A stretch of DNA of 64,000 nt, taken from positions 186,001-250,000 of the forward strand of contig JADJEZ010000003.1 in NCBI GenBank assembly GCA_016708825.1, read 5' to 3'. Below the pieces are notes generated by a model that saw only the letters and a program-made list of their open reading frames with translations, was not told the origin of the DNA and did not search any database. Source of the stretch: Betaproteobacteria bacterium (GTDB taxonomy: Bacteria; Pseudomonadota; Gammaproteobacteria; Burkholderiales; Usitatibacteraceae). The position numbers were made by a program, and so were the translations under genes. Below, one piece after another: positions 9,342 to 18,010 of this stretch (the first letter of the stretch is position 1; the number at the start of each line of letters is the position of its first letter).

Positions 9342-9364
9342 GGGGCCCGGATGCACCGGGCCCC
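9342..9364 (-). terminator. rho-independent terminator of the binding-protein gene
   Basis: A perfect 9-base-pair stem, GGGGCCCGG/CCGGGCCCC, with a 5-base loop. Read on the minus strand it is followed by TTTTCATTTCTT, so it ends transcription from the minus-strand gene at 9390. It lies just past the cysS stop and may also slow transcripts from the other side. Confidence 0.8.
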
Positions 9365-9389
9365 TCGGGTTCGGAACCGCTGCCGGCGG

Positions 9390-10511
9390 TCAGCGCACGA
9401 ACTTCTGGTCCCTCGAGATGATGGTGAGGTCGACGAATTTCGAACCGTTGTGGTTGTCGGGGCCGTAGCTCACCTTGAACCCACCGACGTCGTAGGGATC
9501 GAGCGTCTCCATGGCCCGGATGAAGGACTCGCGCGTGAGGTTGCGGCCCGCGCGGCGCAGTCCCTCGACCATGACCTTCGCGGCGATGTAGCCCTCGAGC
9601 GTGCCGAACCCCGGCTCGCCCTTGGCGGCCGCGAGCAGCGCGCGGTACTCCTTCACGACCGGAACCGAGGAGTCCCAGGGGAAGGGAACCACCTGCGAGA
9701 TCTGCACGCCGCGCCCCTCGCGTTCGAGTTCCTTCGCGAGCGCCTTGCTGCCGACGAAGGAAACGTTCCAGAAGGTCGGGTTCGACCCGGCACGCTTCAT
9801 CTCCCGGATGAAGGCCGCGCAGGACTTGTAGGCGCTGATCATCACCACGGCCTGCGGGTCGGCCTTGCGGATCTCCTGCACCGACTTCGCGACATCGACC
9901 GTGTTGCGCTCGACCGTGCCCTTGGCCGAGATCTGGAGGTTGCGCTTCTTGAGCGCGCGCTCGACGCCGGAGAGGCCGGCCTGGCCGTAGGCGTCGTTCT
10001 GGTAGAAGACCGCGATCTTGTCCACGCTCATCGCGGTCAGGTGCTGCACGATCGCTTCCGTCTCGTCGTAGTAGCTCGCGCGGACGTTGAAGATGTAGCG
10101 GTTCACGGGGCTGCGCAAAAGCTCCGCGCCGGTGAAGGGCCCCACGAAGGGCACCTTGGCCTCGGTGAAGATCGGCAGCGAAGCCGCCGATGTCGGCGTC
10201 CCGACATAGCCGAAGAGCGCGAAGACCTTCTCTTCGTTGATCAGCTTCTTCGTGTTCTCGGCCGCCCGGACCGATTCGTAGCCGTCGTCCAGGGTCTTCA
10301 GGACGATCCTGCGGCCGTTGACGCCGCCCTTCGCGTTCACCTGGTTGAAATAGAGGCTCGCTCCGAGCTGCATGTCCTTGCCGAGCTCCTGCGCCGGCCC
10401 GGTGAGCGCGACCGACTGGCCCAGGACGACCTGGTTGTCGCTCACGCCCTGGGCGAGGGCCGTGCCGGCCGCGGCGGCCAGCACGAGTATCGATGCGAGT
10501 GCGCGATGCAT
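9390..10511 (-). CDS. ABC transporter substrate-binding protein, branched-chain amino acid type
   Basis: A 373-residue periplasmic binding protein of the type 1 fold (LivK/Peripla_BP_6 family). A signal peptide (about 1-21, ending TALAQ) is followed by VVLGQSVALTGPAQELGKDM, which is the standard opening of the family, and by FVGPFTGAELLR and AVFYQNDAYGQAG in the ligand cleft region. No permease or ATPase genes lie beside it, so it is an orphan receptor; the ligand is unknown and may be an amino acid, amide or aromatic acid. Its own terminator sits at 9342-9364. Confidence 0.88.
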   Translation of the reverse strand: MHRALASILVLAAAAGTALAQGVSDNQVVLGQSVALTGPAQELGKDMQLGASLYFNQVNAKGGVNGRRIVLKTLDDGYESVRAAENTKKLINEEKVFALFGYVGTPTSAASLPIFTEAKVPFVGPFTGAELLRSPVNRYIFNVRASYYDETEAIVQHLTAMSVDKIAVFYQNDAYGQAGLSGVERALKKRNLQISAKGTVERNTVDVAKSVQEIRKADPQAVVMISAYKSCAAFIREMKRAGSNPTFWNVSFVGSKALAKELEREGRGVQISQVVPFPWDSSVPVVKEYRALLAAAKGEPGFGTLEGYIAAKVMVEGLRRAGRNLTRESFIRAMETLDPYDVGGFKVSYGPDNHNGSKFVDLTIISRDQKFVR

Positions 10512-10583
10512 GGTGGTTTGCCTCCTCCGGGATTCGAGTCCCGGCCATGATAGCGCGGCCCGCTTCGGGGCAGTAGGGCGGAT

Positions 10584-11714
10584 TCAGCCCGCGAAGAAAT
10601 CCCGCATCCGGTCCATGAAGGACTTGGCGCGCGGGCTGTGGCGGTCCCGGTCGCCGCGGTTGATCTCCTCCAACTCGCGCAGCAGTTCCTTCTGGCGGTC
10701 GGTGAGCTTCACGGGCGTTTCCACGACGATCTCGCACAGGAGGTCCCCGGGATGGCTCGAGCGCACGCCCTTGATTCCCTTGCCGCGCAGGCGCAGCACC
10801 TGGCCGGTCTGCGTCTCCGGCGCGATCTTCACCTTGGCCTGACCGTCGAGCGTCGGAATCTCGATTTCGCCGCCGAGTGCTGCCGTCGAGAAGCTCACGG
10901 GCATCTGGCAGTGCAGGTCGTTGGCGTCGCGCTGGAAGACCGAGTGCTCCTTCAGGTGGATGACCACGTAGAGGTCGCCCGGCGGGCCGCCGTTCACGCC
11001 TGCCTCGCCTTCGCCGGAGAGGCGGATGCGGTCGCCTTCGTCGATGCCCGCCGGGATCTTCACGGAGAGCGTCTTGTGGCGCTTGACGCGTCCGGCGCCG
11101 CCGCAGGCGCGGCAGGGGTCGGCGATCATCCGGCCGCTGCCGTGGCAGGTCGGGCAGGCCTGCTGGATCGAGAAGAATCCCTGCGACATGCGCACCGTGC
11201 CGGTCCCGCCGCAGGTCGAGCAGGTCTTGGGCTGCGTGCCCGGCTTGGCGCCACTGCCGTGGCAGGATTCGCATTCCTCCAGCGCGGGAATGCGGATCTT
11301 CGTCTCCGTTCCGCGCGCGGCCTGCTCGAGCGACACCTCGAGGTTGTAGCGAAGGTCCGCGCCGCGGTAGACGTTGGAGCGCCCGCCGCCGCGGGCTCCG
11401 CCGAAGATGTCGCCGAAAATGTCGCCGAACGCCTCCGCGAATCCGCCGAATCCCTGGTCGCCGCCGCCCATCCCGTGCATCTGCGGGTTCACGCCGGCGT
11501 GCCCGTAGGCATCGTAGGCGCGACGCTTGTCGGGCTCGGACAGCATCTCGTAGGCCTCCTTCGCCTCCTTGAACTTGTCCTCGGCCTCCTTGCTGTCGGG
11601 GTTGCGGTCGGGGTGATGCTTCATGGCGAGCTTGCGATAGGCCTTCTTGATGTCCTCCTCGGAGGCATCGCGGTTCACGCCCAGCACTTCGTAGTAGTCG
11701 CGCTTGTTCGCCAT
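10584..11714 (-). CDS. dnaJ: chaperone DnaJ
   Basis: A 376-residue class I Hsp40. J domain (about 1-70) with the HPD motif in MKHHPDRNPDS, Gly/Phe-rich linker (about 75-115), zinc domain with four CxxCxGxG units (CESCHGSG, CSTCGGTG, CPTCHGSG, CRACGGAG) and the C-terminal substrate domains. It delivers clients to DnaK and stimulates its ATPase. Start set at ATG 11714 (MANKRDYY), the usual N terminus; the seven codons upstream are not conserved. Follows dnaK, from which it is separated by a strong hairpin. Confidence 0.98.
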   Translation of the reverse strand: MANKRDYYEVLGVNRDASEEDIKKAYRKLAMKHHPDRNPDSKEAEDKFKEAKEAYEMLSEPDKRRAYDAYGHAGVNPQMHGMGGGDQGFGGFAEAFGDIFGDIFGGARGGGRSNVYRGADLRYNLEVSLEQAARGTETKIRIPALEECESCHGSGAKPGTQPKTCSTCGGTGTVRMSQGFFSIQQACPTCHGSGRMIADPCRACGGAGRVKRHKTLSVKIPAGIDEGDRIRLSGEGEAGVNGGPPGDLYVVIHLKEHSVFQRDANDLHCQMPVSFSTAALGGEIEIPTLDGQAKVKIAPETQTGQVLRLRGKGIKGVRSSHPGDLLCEIVVETPVKLTDRQKELLRELEEINRGDRDRHSPRAKSFMDRMRDFFAG

Positions 11715-11742
11715 TCTGTTGTCCAGCCCTTCCAAGGGGAAA

Positions 11743-11772
11743 GGGGTGAAGGAGGATCGCCTCCTTCACCCC
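11743..11772 (-). terminator. dnaK-dnaJ intergenic hairpin
   Basis: A perfect 13-base-pair stem, GGGGTGAAGGAGG/CCTCCTTCACCCC, with a 4-base loop, inside the 80-base gap between dnaK and dnaJ. On the minus strand it is followed only by TTTCCCCTT, a weak T tract, so it may act as a partial terminator or mRNA processing/stability element setting the DnaK to DnaJ ratio. Confidence 0.6.
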
Positions 11773-11794
11773 GGTGGCGCGAGGTGGCGCCTCG

Positions 11795-13759
11795 TCAGGC
11801 GGACTTCTTGTCGTTCACCTCGGTGTACTCGGCGTCGACCACGTTGCCGTCGTCCTTGCTTCCCGATCCCGATCCCGTTCCGGGCCCGTGGCCCGGCCCG
11901 GCGCCGCCTTCGGGCCCGCCGCCCGGATGGTCCTTCGCCTGGGCATCGGCGTAGAGCCGCTCGCCGAGCTTCTGGGACGCGGTGGCGAGCGCCTGGCTCT
12001 TCGCCTCGATCGTCTCCTTGTCGCCCGCCTTGAGGACCGCCTCGAGTTCCTTCGCCGCGGCCTCGATCGATTCCTTTTCCCCCGCCTCGACCTTGTCGCC
12101 GTGCTCGGCGAGGGACTTCCTCACCGAGTGCAGCAGCTGGTCGGCCTGGTTGCGCGCGGTGACGAGATCGAGCTGCCTGCGGTCCTCGTCGGCGTGGGAC
12201 TCCGCGTCCTTCACCATGCGCTGGATCTCGTCCTCGGACAGGCCGGAGCTCGCCTTGATGGTGATCTTCGACTCCTTGCCGGTGGCCTTGTCCTTCGCGG
12301 TCACGTGCAGGATGCCGTTCGCGTCGATGTCGAACGTCACCTCGATCTGGGGCATGCCGCGCGGGGAGGCGGGAATTCCCTCGAGATTGAACTGCCCCAG
12401 GCTCTTGTTGCCCGAGGCCACGTCGCGCTCGCCCTGCAGCACGTGGATCGTCACGGCGCCCTGGTTGTCGTCGGCGGTCGAGAAGACCTGCTGTGCCTTG
12501 GTCGGGATGGTGGTGTTCTTCTGGATCAGCTTGGTCATCACCCCGCCGAGCGTCTCGATGCCGAGCGAGAGCGGTGTCACGTCCAGGAGGAGCACGTCCT
12601 TCACGTCACCCTTGAGAACGCCGCCCTGGATGGCCGCGCCGATCGCGACCGCCTCGTCCGGGTTCACGTCGCGCCGCGGCTCCTTGCCGAAGAATTCCTT
12701 CACCTTTTCCTGGACCTTCGGCATGCGGGTCATCCCGCCCACCAGGATCACGTCGACGATGTCGGAGACCTTCACGCCCGCGTCCTTGATGGCGATGCGG
12801 CACGGCTCGATGGTCCGGTCCACGAGTTCCTCGACGAGCGACTCGAACTTGGCCCGCGTGACCTTCATGGTGAGGTGCGAGGGCGCACCGTCGGCCATGG
12901 CGATGTAGGGCTCGTTGATCTCGGTCTGCTGTGACGAGGAGAGCTCGATCTTGGCGCGTTCGGCCGCCATCTTCACGCGCTGGAGCGCGATCGGGTCCTT
13001 GGACAGGTCGATGCCCGACTGCTTGCGGAACTCCTCGACGATGTAGTCGATCAGGCGCTGGTCGAAGTCCTCGCCGCCGAGGAACGTGTCGCCGTTGGTC
13101 GAGAGGACCTCGAACTGGTGCTCGTTGTCGACCACCGCGATCTCGATGATGGAGATGTCGAAGGTGCCGCCGCCCAGGTCGTAGACGGCGATCTTGCGGT
13201 CGCCCTCCCGCTTGTCGAGGCCGAAGGCGAGCGCGGCCGCGGTCGGCTCGTTGATGATGCGCTTGACCTCGAGACCCGCGATCCGCCCGGCGTCCTTCGT
13301 GGCCTGGCGCTGGATGTCGTTGAAGTAGGCGGGAACCGTGATCACGGCCTCGGTGACGGGCTCGCCGAGGTAGTCCTCGGCCGTCTTCTTCATCTTGCGC
13401 AGTACCTCGGCCGATACCTGCTGGGGCGCGATGCCCTTGCCGCGGACCTCGACCCACGCGTCGCCGTTGTCCGCGCGCGCGATCTTGTAGGGCATGAGGC
13501 CGATGTCCTTCTTGACCTCCTTTTCCTCGTAGCGGCGGCCGATGAGGCGCTTGACCGCCGTGAGGGTGTTCTTCGCGTTGGTGACCGCCTGGCGCTTGGC
13601 TGTCGCGCCCACGAGGATCTCGTCATTGTCGGCGTAGGCGACGATGGAGGGCGTGGTGCGCGCGCCCTCGCTGTTCTCGATGACCTTGGGCTTGCCGCCC
13701 TCCATGATCGCCACGCAGGAATTGGTGGTCCCCAGGTCGATGCCGATGATCTTTCCCAT
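11795..13759 (-). CDS. dnaK: chaperone DnaK (Hsp70)
   Basis: A 654-residue Hsp70. Starts MGKIIGIDLGTTNSCVAI with the first phosphate loop; VYDLGGGTFDISIIEI is the second. The linker DVLLLDVTPLSLGIET near residue 385 leads to the substrate domain and a helical lid with a Gly-rich tail (PGGGPEGGAGPGHGPG). It folds and protects proteins together with DnaJ and GrpE encoded next to it. Uninterrupted. Confidence 0.99.
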   Translation of the reverse strand: MGKIIGIDLGTTNSCVAIMEGGKPKVIENSEGARTTPSIVAYADNDEILVGATAKRQAVTNAKNTLTAVKRLIGRRYEEKEVKKDIGLMPYKIARADNGDAWVEVRGKGIAPQQVSAEVLRKMKKTAEDYLGEPVTEAVITVPAYFNDIQRQATKDAGRIAGLEVKRIINEPTAAALAFGLDKREGDRKIAVYDLGGGTFDISIIEIAVVDNEHQFEVLSTNGDTFLGGEDFDQRLIDYIVEEFRKQSGIDLSKDPIALQRVKMAAERAKIELSSSQQTEINEPYIAMADGAPSHLTMKVTRAKFESLVEELVDRTIEPCRIAIKDAGVKVSDIVDVILVGGMTRMPKVQEKVKEFFGKEPRRDVNPDEAVAIGAAIQGGVLKGDVKDVLLLDVTPLSLGIETLGGVMTKLIQKNTTIPTKAQQVFSTADDNQGAVTIHVLQGERDVASGNKSLGQFNLEGIPASPRGMPQIEVTFDIDANGILHVTAKDKATGKESKITIKASSGLSEDEIQRMVKDAESHADEDRRQLDLVTARNQADQLLHSVRKSLAEHGDKVEAGEKESIEAAAKELEAVLKAGDKETIEAKSQALATASQKLGERLYADAQAKDHPGGGPEGGAGPGHGPGTGSGSGSKDDGNVVDAEYTEVNDKKSA

Positions 13760-13815
13760 GTTCGCTGTCCTTGTTCTGAGCCTAGTTCGGAATGTCGGGG
13801 GGAGGAGGCGCTATT

Positions 13816-14367
13816 TCAAGCGCCCCGGGGTGGTTCCTGCGGCTTTCGGGCGCGCTCTCCGGCCACCATGACGAGCGCGGGCCTGACTACGCGGTCGTTC
13901 AGGAGGTAGCCTTTCTGGAGCACGTTCACGACGGTATTGGGTTCCTGGTCCGACTCCACCTGGCTCAGGGCCTGGTGGCGGCGGGGATCGAACCTCTCGC
14001 CGCGGGGATCGATCTCGGCGAGCGCGGCCTTCTCGAAGGCCGCCGACAGCTGGCGGTAGGTGAGTTCCACGCCCGTGCGCAGGGACTCCACCGTCGGCGC
14101 CTCGACCGCCAGCGCCGCCTCGAGGCTGTCGCGCACGGCGAGGAGATCGGAGGCGAACGACTCGTTGCCGTACTTGTGCGCCCGCGCCACGTCGTCGGCG
14201 GCGCGGCGTCGCGTGTTTTCCGTCTCGGCCAGGGCGCGGAGGAACTCGTCGTTCAGCCGCGCCACTTCGGCCTCGGCCGCCGCGAGCCTTCCAGCCAGGT
14301 CCGCCTGCCCGGCTTCGGGCCCGGCCGGGGCATCCTGTCCCTGCCCGGGCGTGATGGGGTCGTCCAC
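13816..14367 (-). CDS. grpE: nucleotide exchange factor GrpE
   Basis: About 183 residues. A disordered Pro/Gly-rich N terminus, a long coiled coil (ADLAGRLAAAEAEVARLNDEFLRALAETENTRRR) and the conserved end VVNVLQKGYLLNDRVVRPALVMVA identify GrpE, which releases ADP from DnaK. I prefer the GTG start at 14367: GGGAG sits seven bases upstream and a sigma-32-like promoter would start the transcript near 14398. A TTG at 14404-14406 extends the frame by 13 codons but would lie upstream of that transcript start. Confidence 0.95.
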   Translation of the reverse strand: MDDPITPGQGQDAPAGPEAGQADLAGRLAAAEAEVARLNDEFLRALAETENTRRRAADDVARAHKYGNESFASDLLAVRDSLEAALAVEAPTVESLRTGVELTYRQLSAAFEKAALAEIDPRGERFDPRRHQALSQVESDQEPNTVVNVLQKGYLLNDRVVRPALVMVAGERARKPQEPPRGA

Positions 14368-14405
14368 AGTGTTTCTCCCTGAAAAAGCAAAACCGTTGCG
14401 AAGCA

Positions 14406-14432
14406 ACTTGGGGCGGGCCGGGAAACTTCAAG
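14406..14432 (-). promoter_or_regulatory. sigma-32-like heat shock promoter of grpE
   Basis: On the minus strand CTTGAA (14432-14427) is followed after 13 bases by CCCCAAGT (14413-14406), close to the heat shock consensus CTTGAAA-N(11-16)-CCCCATnT. It would start transcription near 14398, giving a leader of about 30 bases before the GTG of grpE. Read by eye, so moderate confidence. Confidence 0.5.
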
Positions 14433-14543
14433 GGATGCGCCCGGACGGGGATCCCGGGGAAAGCTCCCGAAACCTTCGCAGACCGCTGATTCAAAAGGGG
14501 AATGCAGTCCGGCGATGGCGGCCCGGCACGCGGCTGATTCGGG

Positions 14544-14909
14544 CTACCTGCGCGGTCCCGGTTTGCGCGATCCCGAGACTATCCAGCTCACCACCAGGGT
14601 GATCAGGCTGTAGAGGATCGAGCCGACGAGCGCGTCCAGGAAGCCCTGCACGTGGAAGCCCTTGACGATCTGCGCCACCAGCCAGAAGAGGGCCGCGTTG
14701 ATCACGAAGAGGAAGAGGCCCAGCGTCACGATCGTCACCGGCAGGGTGAGTACCACGAGGATCGGCCGGATCAGCGCATTGGCGAGCCCGAGCGCGAGCG
14801 CGGCGATCACCGCCGCGAAGAAGGTCTCCACGCGCACGCCGGGATAGAGGTAGGCGACGGCCAGGAGTGCCAGCGCGCTGAGGAGCCACCGGAGCAGGAG
14901 ATAACCCAT
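14544..14909 (-). CDS. small four-helix membrane protein, phage holin superfamily IV
   Basis: A 121-residue protein made almost wholly of four hydrophobic segments (about 3-20, 28-50, 52-75, 90-112) with a short basic tail GSRKPGPRR. The motif ANALIRPILVVLTLPVTIVTLGLF is characteristic of the widespread family annotated as 'phage holin family protein', which in most genomes is chromosomal and not part of a phage. Function is unknown. It sits between hemH and grpE with only 8 bases to hemH, so is probably in the hrcA-hemH transcript. Confidence 0.8.
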   Translation of the reverse strand: MGYLLLRWLLSALALLAVAYLYPGVRVETFFAAVIAALALGLANALIRPILVVLTLPVTIVTLGLFLFVINAALFWLVAQIVKGFHVQGFLDALVGSILYSLITLVVSWIVSGSRKPGPRR

Positions 14910-14917
14910 GCCCGGGC

Positions 14918-16017
14918 CTATTTCCCCGCGCCCAGCGCGCGTGCGCGCGCCGCGGATTCGCGTGCCTCGGCCTCGGCTGCCGCGGCGTCCCAGTCTCGGC
15001 TCGCCCAGCCGTGGAGGTTCTCGAGCGCGATGAGGGTGAGGGCCGTCATGAACGGCTGCGAGTCGTTCGTGGTGGGGATGTAGTGGAACTCGCGGCCGCC
15101 GGCCCGCGGAAGGTCTCGCGGCATTCCATGGCGATTTCCTCCAGGGTCTCCAGGCAATCGGCCGCGAAACCCGGGCAGATCACGTCCACGCGCCCCGTGC
15201 CCTTTGCGCCGAGTTCGGCGAGGGTCTGCGCCGTGTAGGGCTTCAACCACTCCGCGCGCCCGAAGCGCGACTGGAAGGTAACGATCGTGCGCTCGTCGTC
15301 CCAGCCGAGTTCCGTGGCGATGAGGCGCGCGCTCTTGCGGCACTCGCAGTGGTACGGGTCGCCCTTGTCGAGCGTATAGCGCGGCAGGCCGTGGAAGCTC
15401 ATCACGAGCCGGTCCGGGCGGCCGTGTTTCATCCAGTAGTCGTTCACGCCCTTCGCGATGGCCTTCACGTACGCGGGGTGGTCGTGGAAGCCGCGCACCG
15501 TGCGGATCGCGGGCACGTTGCGCAGGCGGGAGAGCGCCGCGCCGACCGCGTCGACCACGGAGCCGGTGGTGCTCGCCGCGTACTGCGGATAGAGGGGCAG
15601 CACGAGGATGCGGTCGCAGGCCTTGCCGCGCAGCGCCGCGATGCCCTCGGCGATGCCGGGCCTGCCGTACCGGCAGGCCCCGGCGACCGCGAGCGGGGAC
15701 TTCACGCGCTCGCCCAGGAAACCGCGCAGCAGCTGGACCTGCCGCTCGAGGTGCACGCGCAGCGGCGAGCCGTCCTTGGTCCAGATGGCCGCGTACTTGG
15801 CCGCGCTCTTCGCCGGGCGCACGAGGAGGATGAAACGCAGGATCAGCCACCACGCCGCGCGCGGGATCTCCACCACGCGGGGGTCCCACAGGAACTCCGA
15901 CAGGTAACGGCGCACCGCACCCGCCGTGGGCGCATCGGGCGTGCCGAGGTTCACGAGCAGGACGCCCGTGCGCGACCGGGTGCCGTGCGTGGTGGGCGGT
16001 TCGGGGAGGTAGGGCAT
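14918..16017 (-). CDS. hemH: ferrochelatase, frameshifted near the C terminus
   Basis: Inserts iron into protoporphyrin IX. The first 305 or so residues read in one frame with GVLLVNLGTPDAP at the start, the metal-site histidine in MSFHGLPRYTLDKGDPY and the acidic site CLETLEEIAMECRETF. Near 15098 one base is lost and the end continues in another frame as GGREFHYIPTTNDSQPFM and a C-terminal extension with helix ALTLIALENLHGW. With the shift repaired the protein is about 366 residues, normal for the family. The ATG at 16017 directly abuts the hrcA stop (TGAATG). Confidence 0.92.
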
Positions 16018-17043
16018 TCAGTGCTGCGACAGCGCCGCCGAGATCAGCTTCGCGGTCACATCGACGATCGGGATGACGCGCTCGTAGGCCATGCGGGTGG
16101 GGCCGATGACGCCGACGGTGCCCACGACCCGGCCGTCGACCTCGTAGGGCGCGGTCACGATGGAGCATTCGTCGAGCGGCACCAGGAGGGAGTCGCCGCC
16201 GATGAAGATCTTCACGCCTTCGGCGCGCTCGCTTTCGTCCAGGAGCCCGAGGAGCTGCGCCTTGCGCTCGAACAGGTCGAAGAGCTTGCGCAGGCGCGCC
16301 CTGTCGGAGGACAGGGCTTCGACCTCGAGGAGGTTCCTCTCGCCGGAGAGCACCACGCCGTCCGCGGGCTGGCGCATCGCCTCGCCGCCCGTTTCGATGG
16401 CCGCGCGCATGAGCGCGGAAATGTCGCGGTGCAGGTCGAGGAGCTCGCTGCGCACGCGGCTCGCGATGGTGGCGAAGTCGTGTCCGGCGTAGTGCTGGTT
16501 GATGGCATTGGCGGCCTCGACCAGCTGCGCGGGACTGTAGGGCCGGTCCGTGAGGAGCACGCGGTTCTGCACCTCGCCGTCGGAGGCGACGATGATCAGC
16601 AGCACGCGCTTCTCCGAGAGGTGGAAGAACTCCACGTGCCTGAGGGATGCCCGGCGCCGCGGCGAGATCACCACGCCGGCGAAATGCGTGAGATCGGAGA
16701 GGAGCTGGGAGGCGGCCGCGACGACGCGGTGCGGGTCGTCGGGCAGGAGGCTCTCCTCGATCTGGGCGCGCTCGACCTCCTCCAGGGGGCGCACGGTGAG
16801 CAGCGTGTCGACGAAGAACCGGTAGCCCTTCGGCGTGGGCACGCGCCCCGCGGAGGTGTGCGGGCTCGCGACGAATCCCATCTCCTCGAGATCGGCCATG
16901 ACGTTGCGGATGGTGGCCGGCGAGAGCTCGAGGCTCGAGGCCCGCGAGAGCACCCGGGAACCCACGGGCTGGCCGTCCGCGATGTAGCGCTCCACGAGGA
17001 TCTTGAGCAGGGCTTGCGCGCGATCGTTGAGCATGGGGGTCAT
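16018..17043 (-). CDS. hrcA: heat-inducible transcription repressor HrcA
   Basis: A 341-residue repressor. A winged helix occupies residues 1-75 (LNDRAQALLKILVERYIADGQPVGSRVLSR, ATIRNVMADLEEMGFV) followed by the GAF-like HrcA domain with TSAGRVPTPKGYRFFVDTLL. In other bacteria it binds CIRCE operators of groEL and grpE-dnaK operons; I find no CIRCE element in this window, so its targets, probably groESL, lie elsewhere. Start could be 17043 or the second ATG nine bases later. Confidence 0.96.
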   Translation of the reverse strand: MTPMLNDRAQALLKILVERYIADGQPVGSRVLSRASSLELSPATIRNVMADLEEMGFVASPHTSAGRVPTPKGYRFFVDTLLTVRPLEEVERAQIEESLLPDDPHRVVAAASQLLSDLTHFAGVVISPRRRASLRHVEFFHLSEKRVLLIIVASDGEVQNRVLLTDRPYSPAQLVEAANAINQHYAGHDFATIASRVRSELLDLHRDISALMRAAIETGGEAMRQPADGVVLSGERNLLEVEALSSDRARLRKLFDLFERKAQLLGLLDESERAEGVKIFIGGDSLLVPLDECSIVTAPYEVDGRVVGTVGVIGPTRMAYERVIPIVDVTAKLISAALSQH

Positions 17044-17118
17044 TGTACGAAAAATCGGCGGGCCCGGAGGCGGGGTTTCGCCTTTGTTTGCAGGGGGCGC
17101 TGTGATCTAATGCGCTCC

Positions 17119-17994
17119 ATGCCCACGCCCTTCAAGACCGTGGCCGTCGTCGGCAAGAGCGACGCCACGGTGCTCCCGGAAATGCTCGACCAGGTGGTGG
17201 CCGTGCTCCGTTCCCGCGGCGCCGCGGTGCTCATGGACACGCGCACCGCCCGGGCCGCGCGCACGCCGCCGGACGAGACGATGGCGCTCGGCGAGCTGCC
17301 GGCCCGGTCGGACCTCGCGGTGGTGGTAGGAGGCGACGGGACGCTCCTGTCCTGCGCGAGGCTCATGGTCGCCCACGGCGTGCCGCTGATCGGCGTGAAC
17401 CTCGGCCGGCTGGGCTTCCTCACCGACGTTCCGTCGGGCAAGGTCTCGGAGACGCTCTCCGCCGTGCTGGACGGGGACTACGTGGCCGAGGAAAGGCTCC
17501 TGCTCGGCGCGCGCGTCATGCGCGCCGGCCGCGAGATCTTCGCCACGCAGGCCATGAACGACGTGGTGGTGAGCCGCGCCGGCGCCGGCAGCATGATCGA
17601 GTTCTCCGTGCACGTGGACGGGGAATTCATCTACAGCCTGCGGGCCGACGGCATCATCGCCGCCACACCCACGGGTTCCACGGCGTACGCGCTTTCGGCG
17701 GGAGGGCCCATCCTCCACCCGGGGCTGTCGGCCATCGCGCTCGTGCCGATCTCGCCGCACACGCTGTCGAACCGGCCCGTGGCGATCCGCAGCTCGTCGC
17801 GCATCGACATCATCCTCGTCCGGGGTCCGGGGGCCCGTGCCAACTTCGACGTGCAGTCGCACGTAGACCTCGAGGCCGACGACGTGGTGGGAATCGCCGC
17901 CGCCGAGAAGCCGGCGATCCTCCTGCACCCGCGCGGCTACCGGTACTTCTCGATGCTGCGCTACAAGCTGCGCTGGAACGAGCGCAACGCCTGA
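17119..17994 (+). CDS. nadK: NAD kinase
   Basis: A 291-residue kinase that phosphorylates NAD to NADP. The signature VVVGGDGTLLSCARLM (about 70) is followed by GVNLGRLGFLTDV, the NE/D-rich segment QAMNDVVVSR and the conserved ADGIIAATPTGSTAYALSAGGPI. Divergent from hrcA with a gap of 75 bases; recN follows after 16 bases, the usual order nadK-recN. A second in-frame ATG nine bases upstream (17110) lies inside a -10-like TCTAAT and is less likely. Confidence 0.97.
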   Translation: MPTPFKTVAVVGKSDATVLPEMLDQVVAVLRSRGAAVLMDTRTARAARTPPDETMALGELPARSDLAVVVGGDGTLLSCARLMVAHGVPLIGVNLGRLGFLTDVPSGKVSETLSAVLDGDYVAEERLLLGARVMRAGREIFATQAMNDVVVSRAGAGSMIEFSVHVDGEFIYSLRADGIIAATPTGSTAYALSAGGPILHPGLSAIALVPISPHTLSNRPVAIRSSSRIDIILVRGPGARANFDVQSHVDLEADDVVGIAAAEKPAILLHPRGYRYFSMLRYKLRWNERNA

Positions 17995-18010
17995 GGCGCC
18001 GGCCTCCCCC

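Noticed and set aside
14544..14909. Prophage holin marking a phage
   Set aside because: The family is chromosomal in most bacteria and no other phage gene is near.
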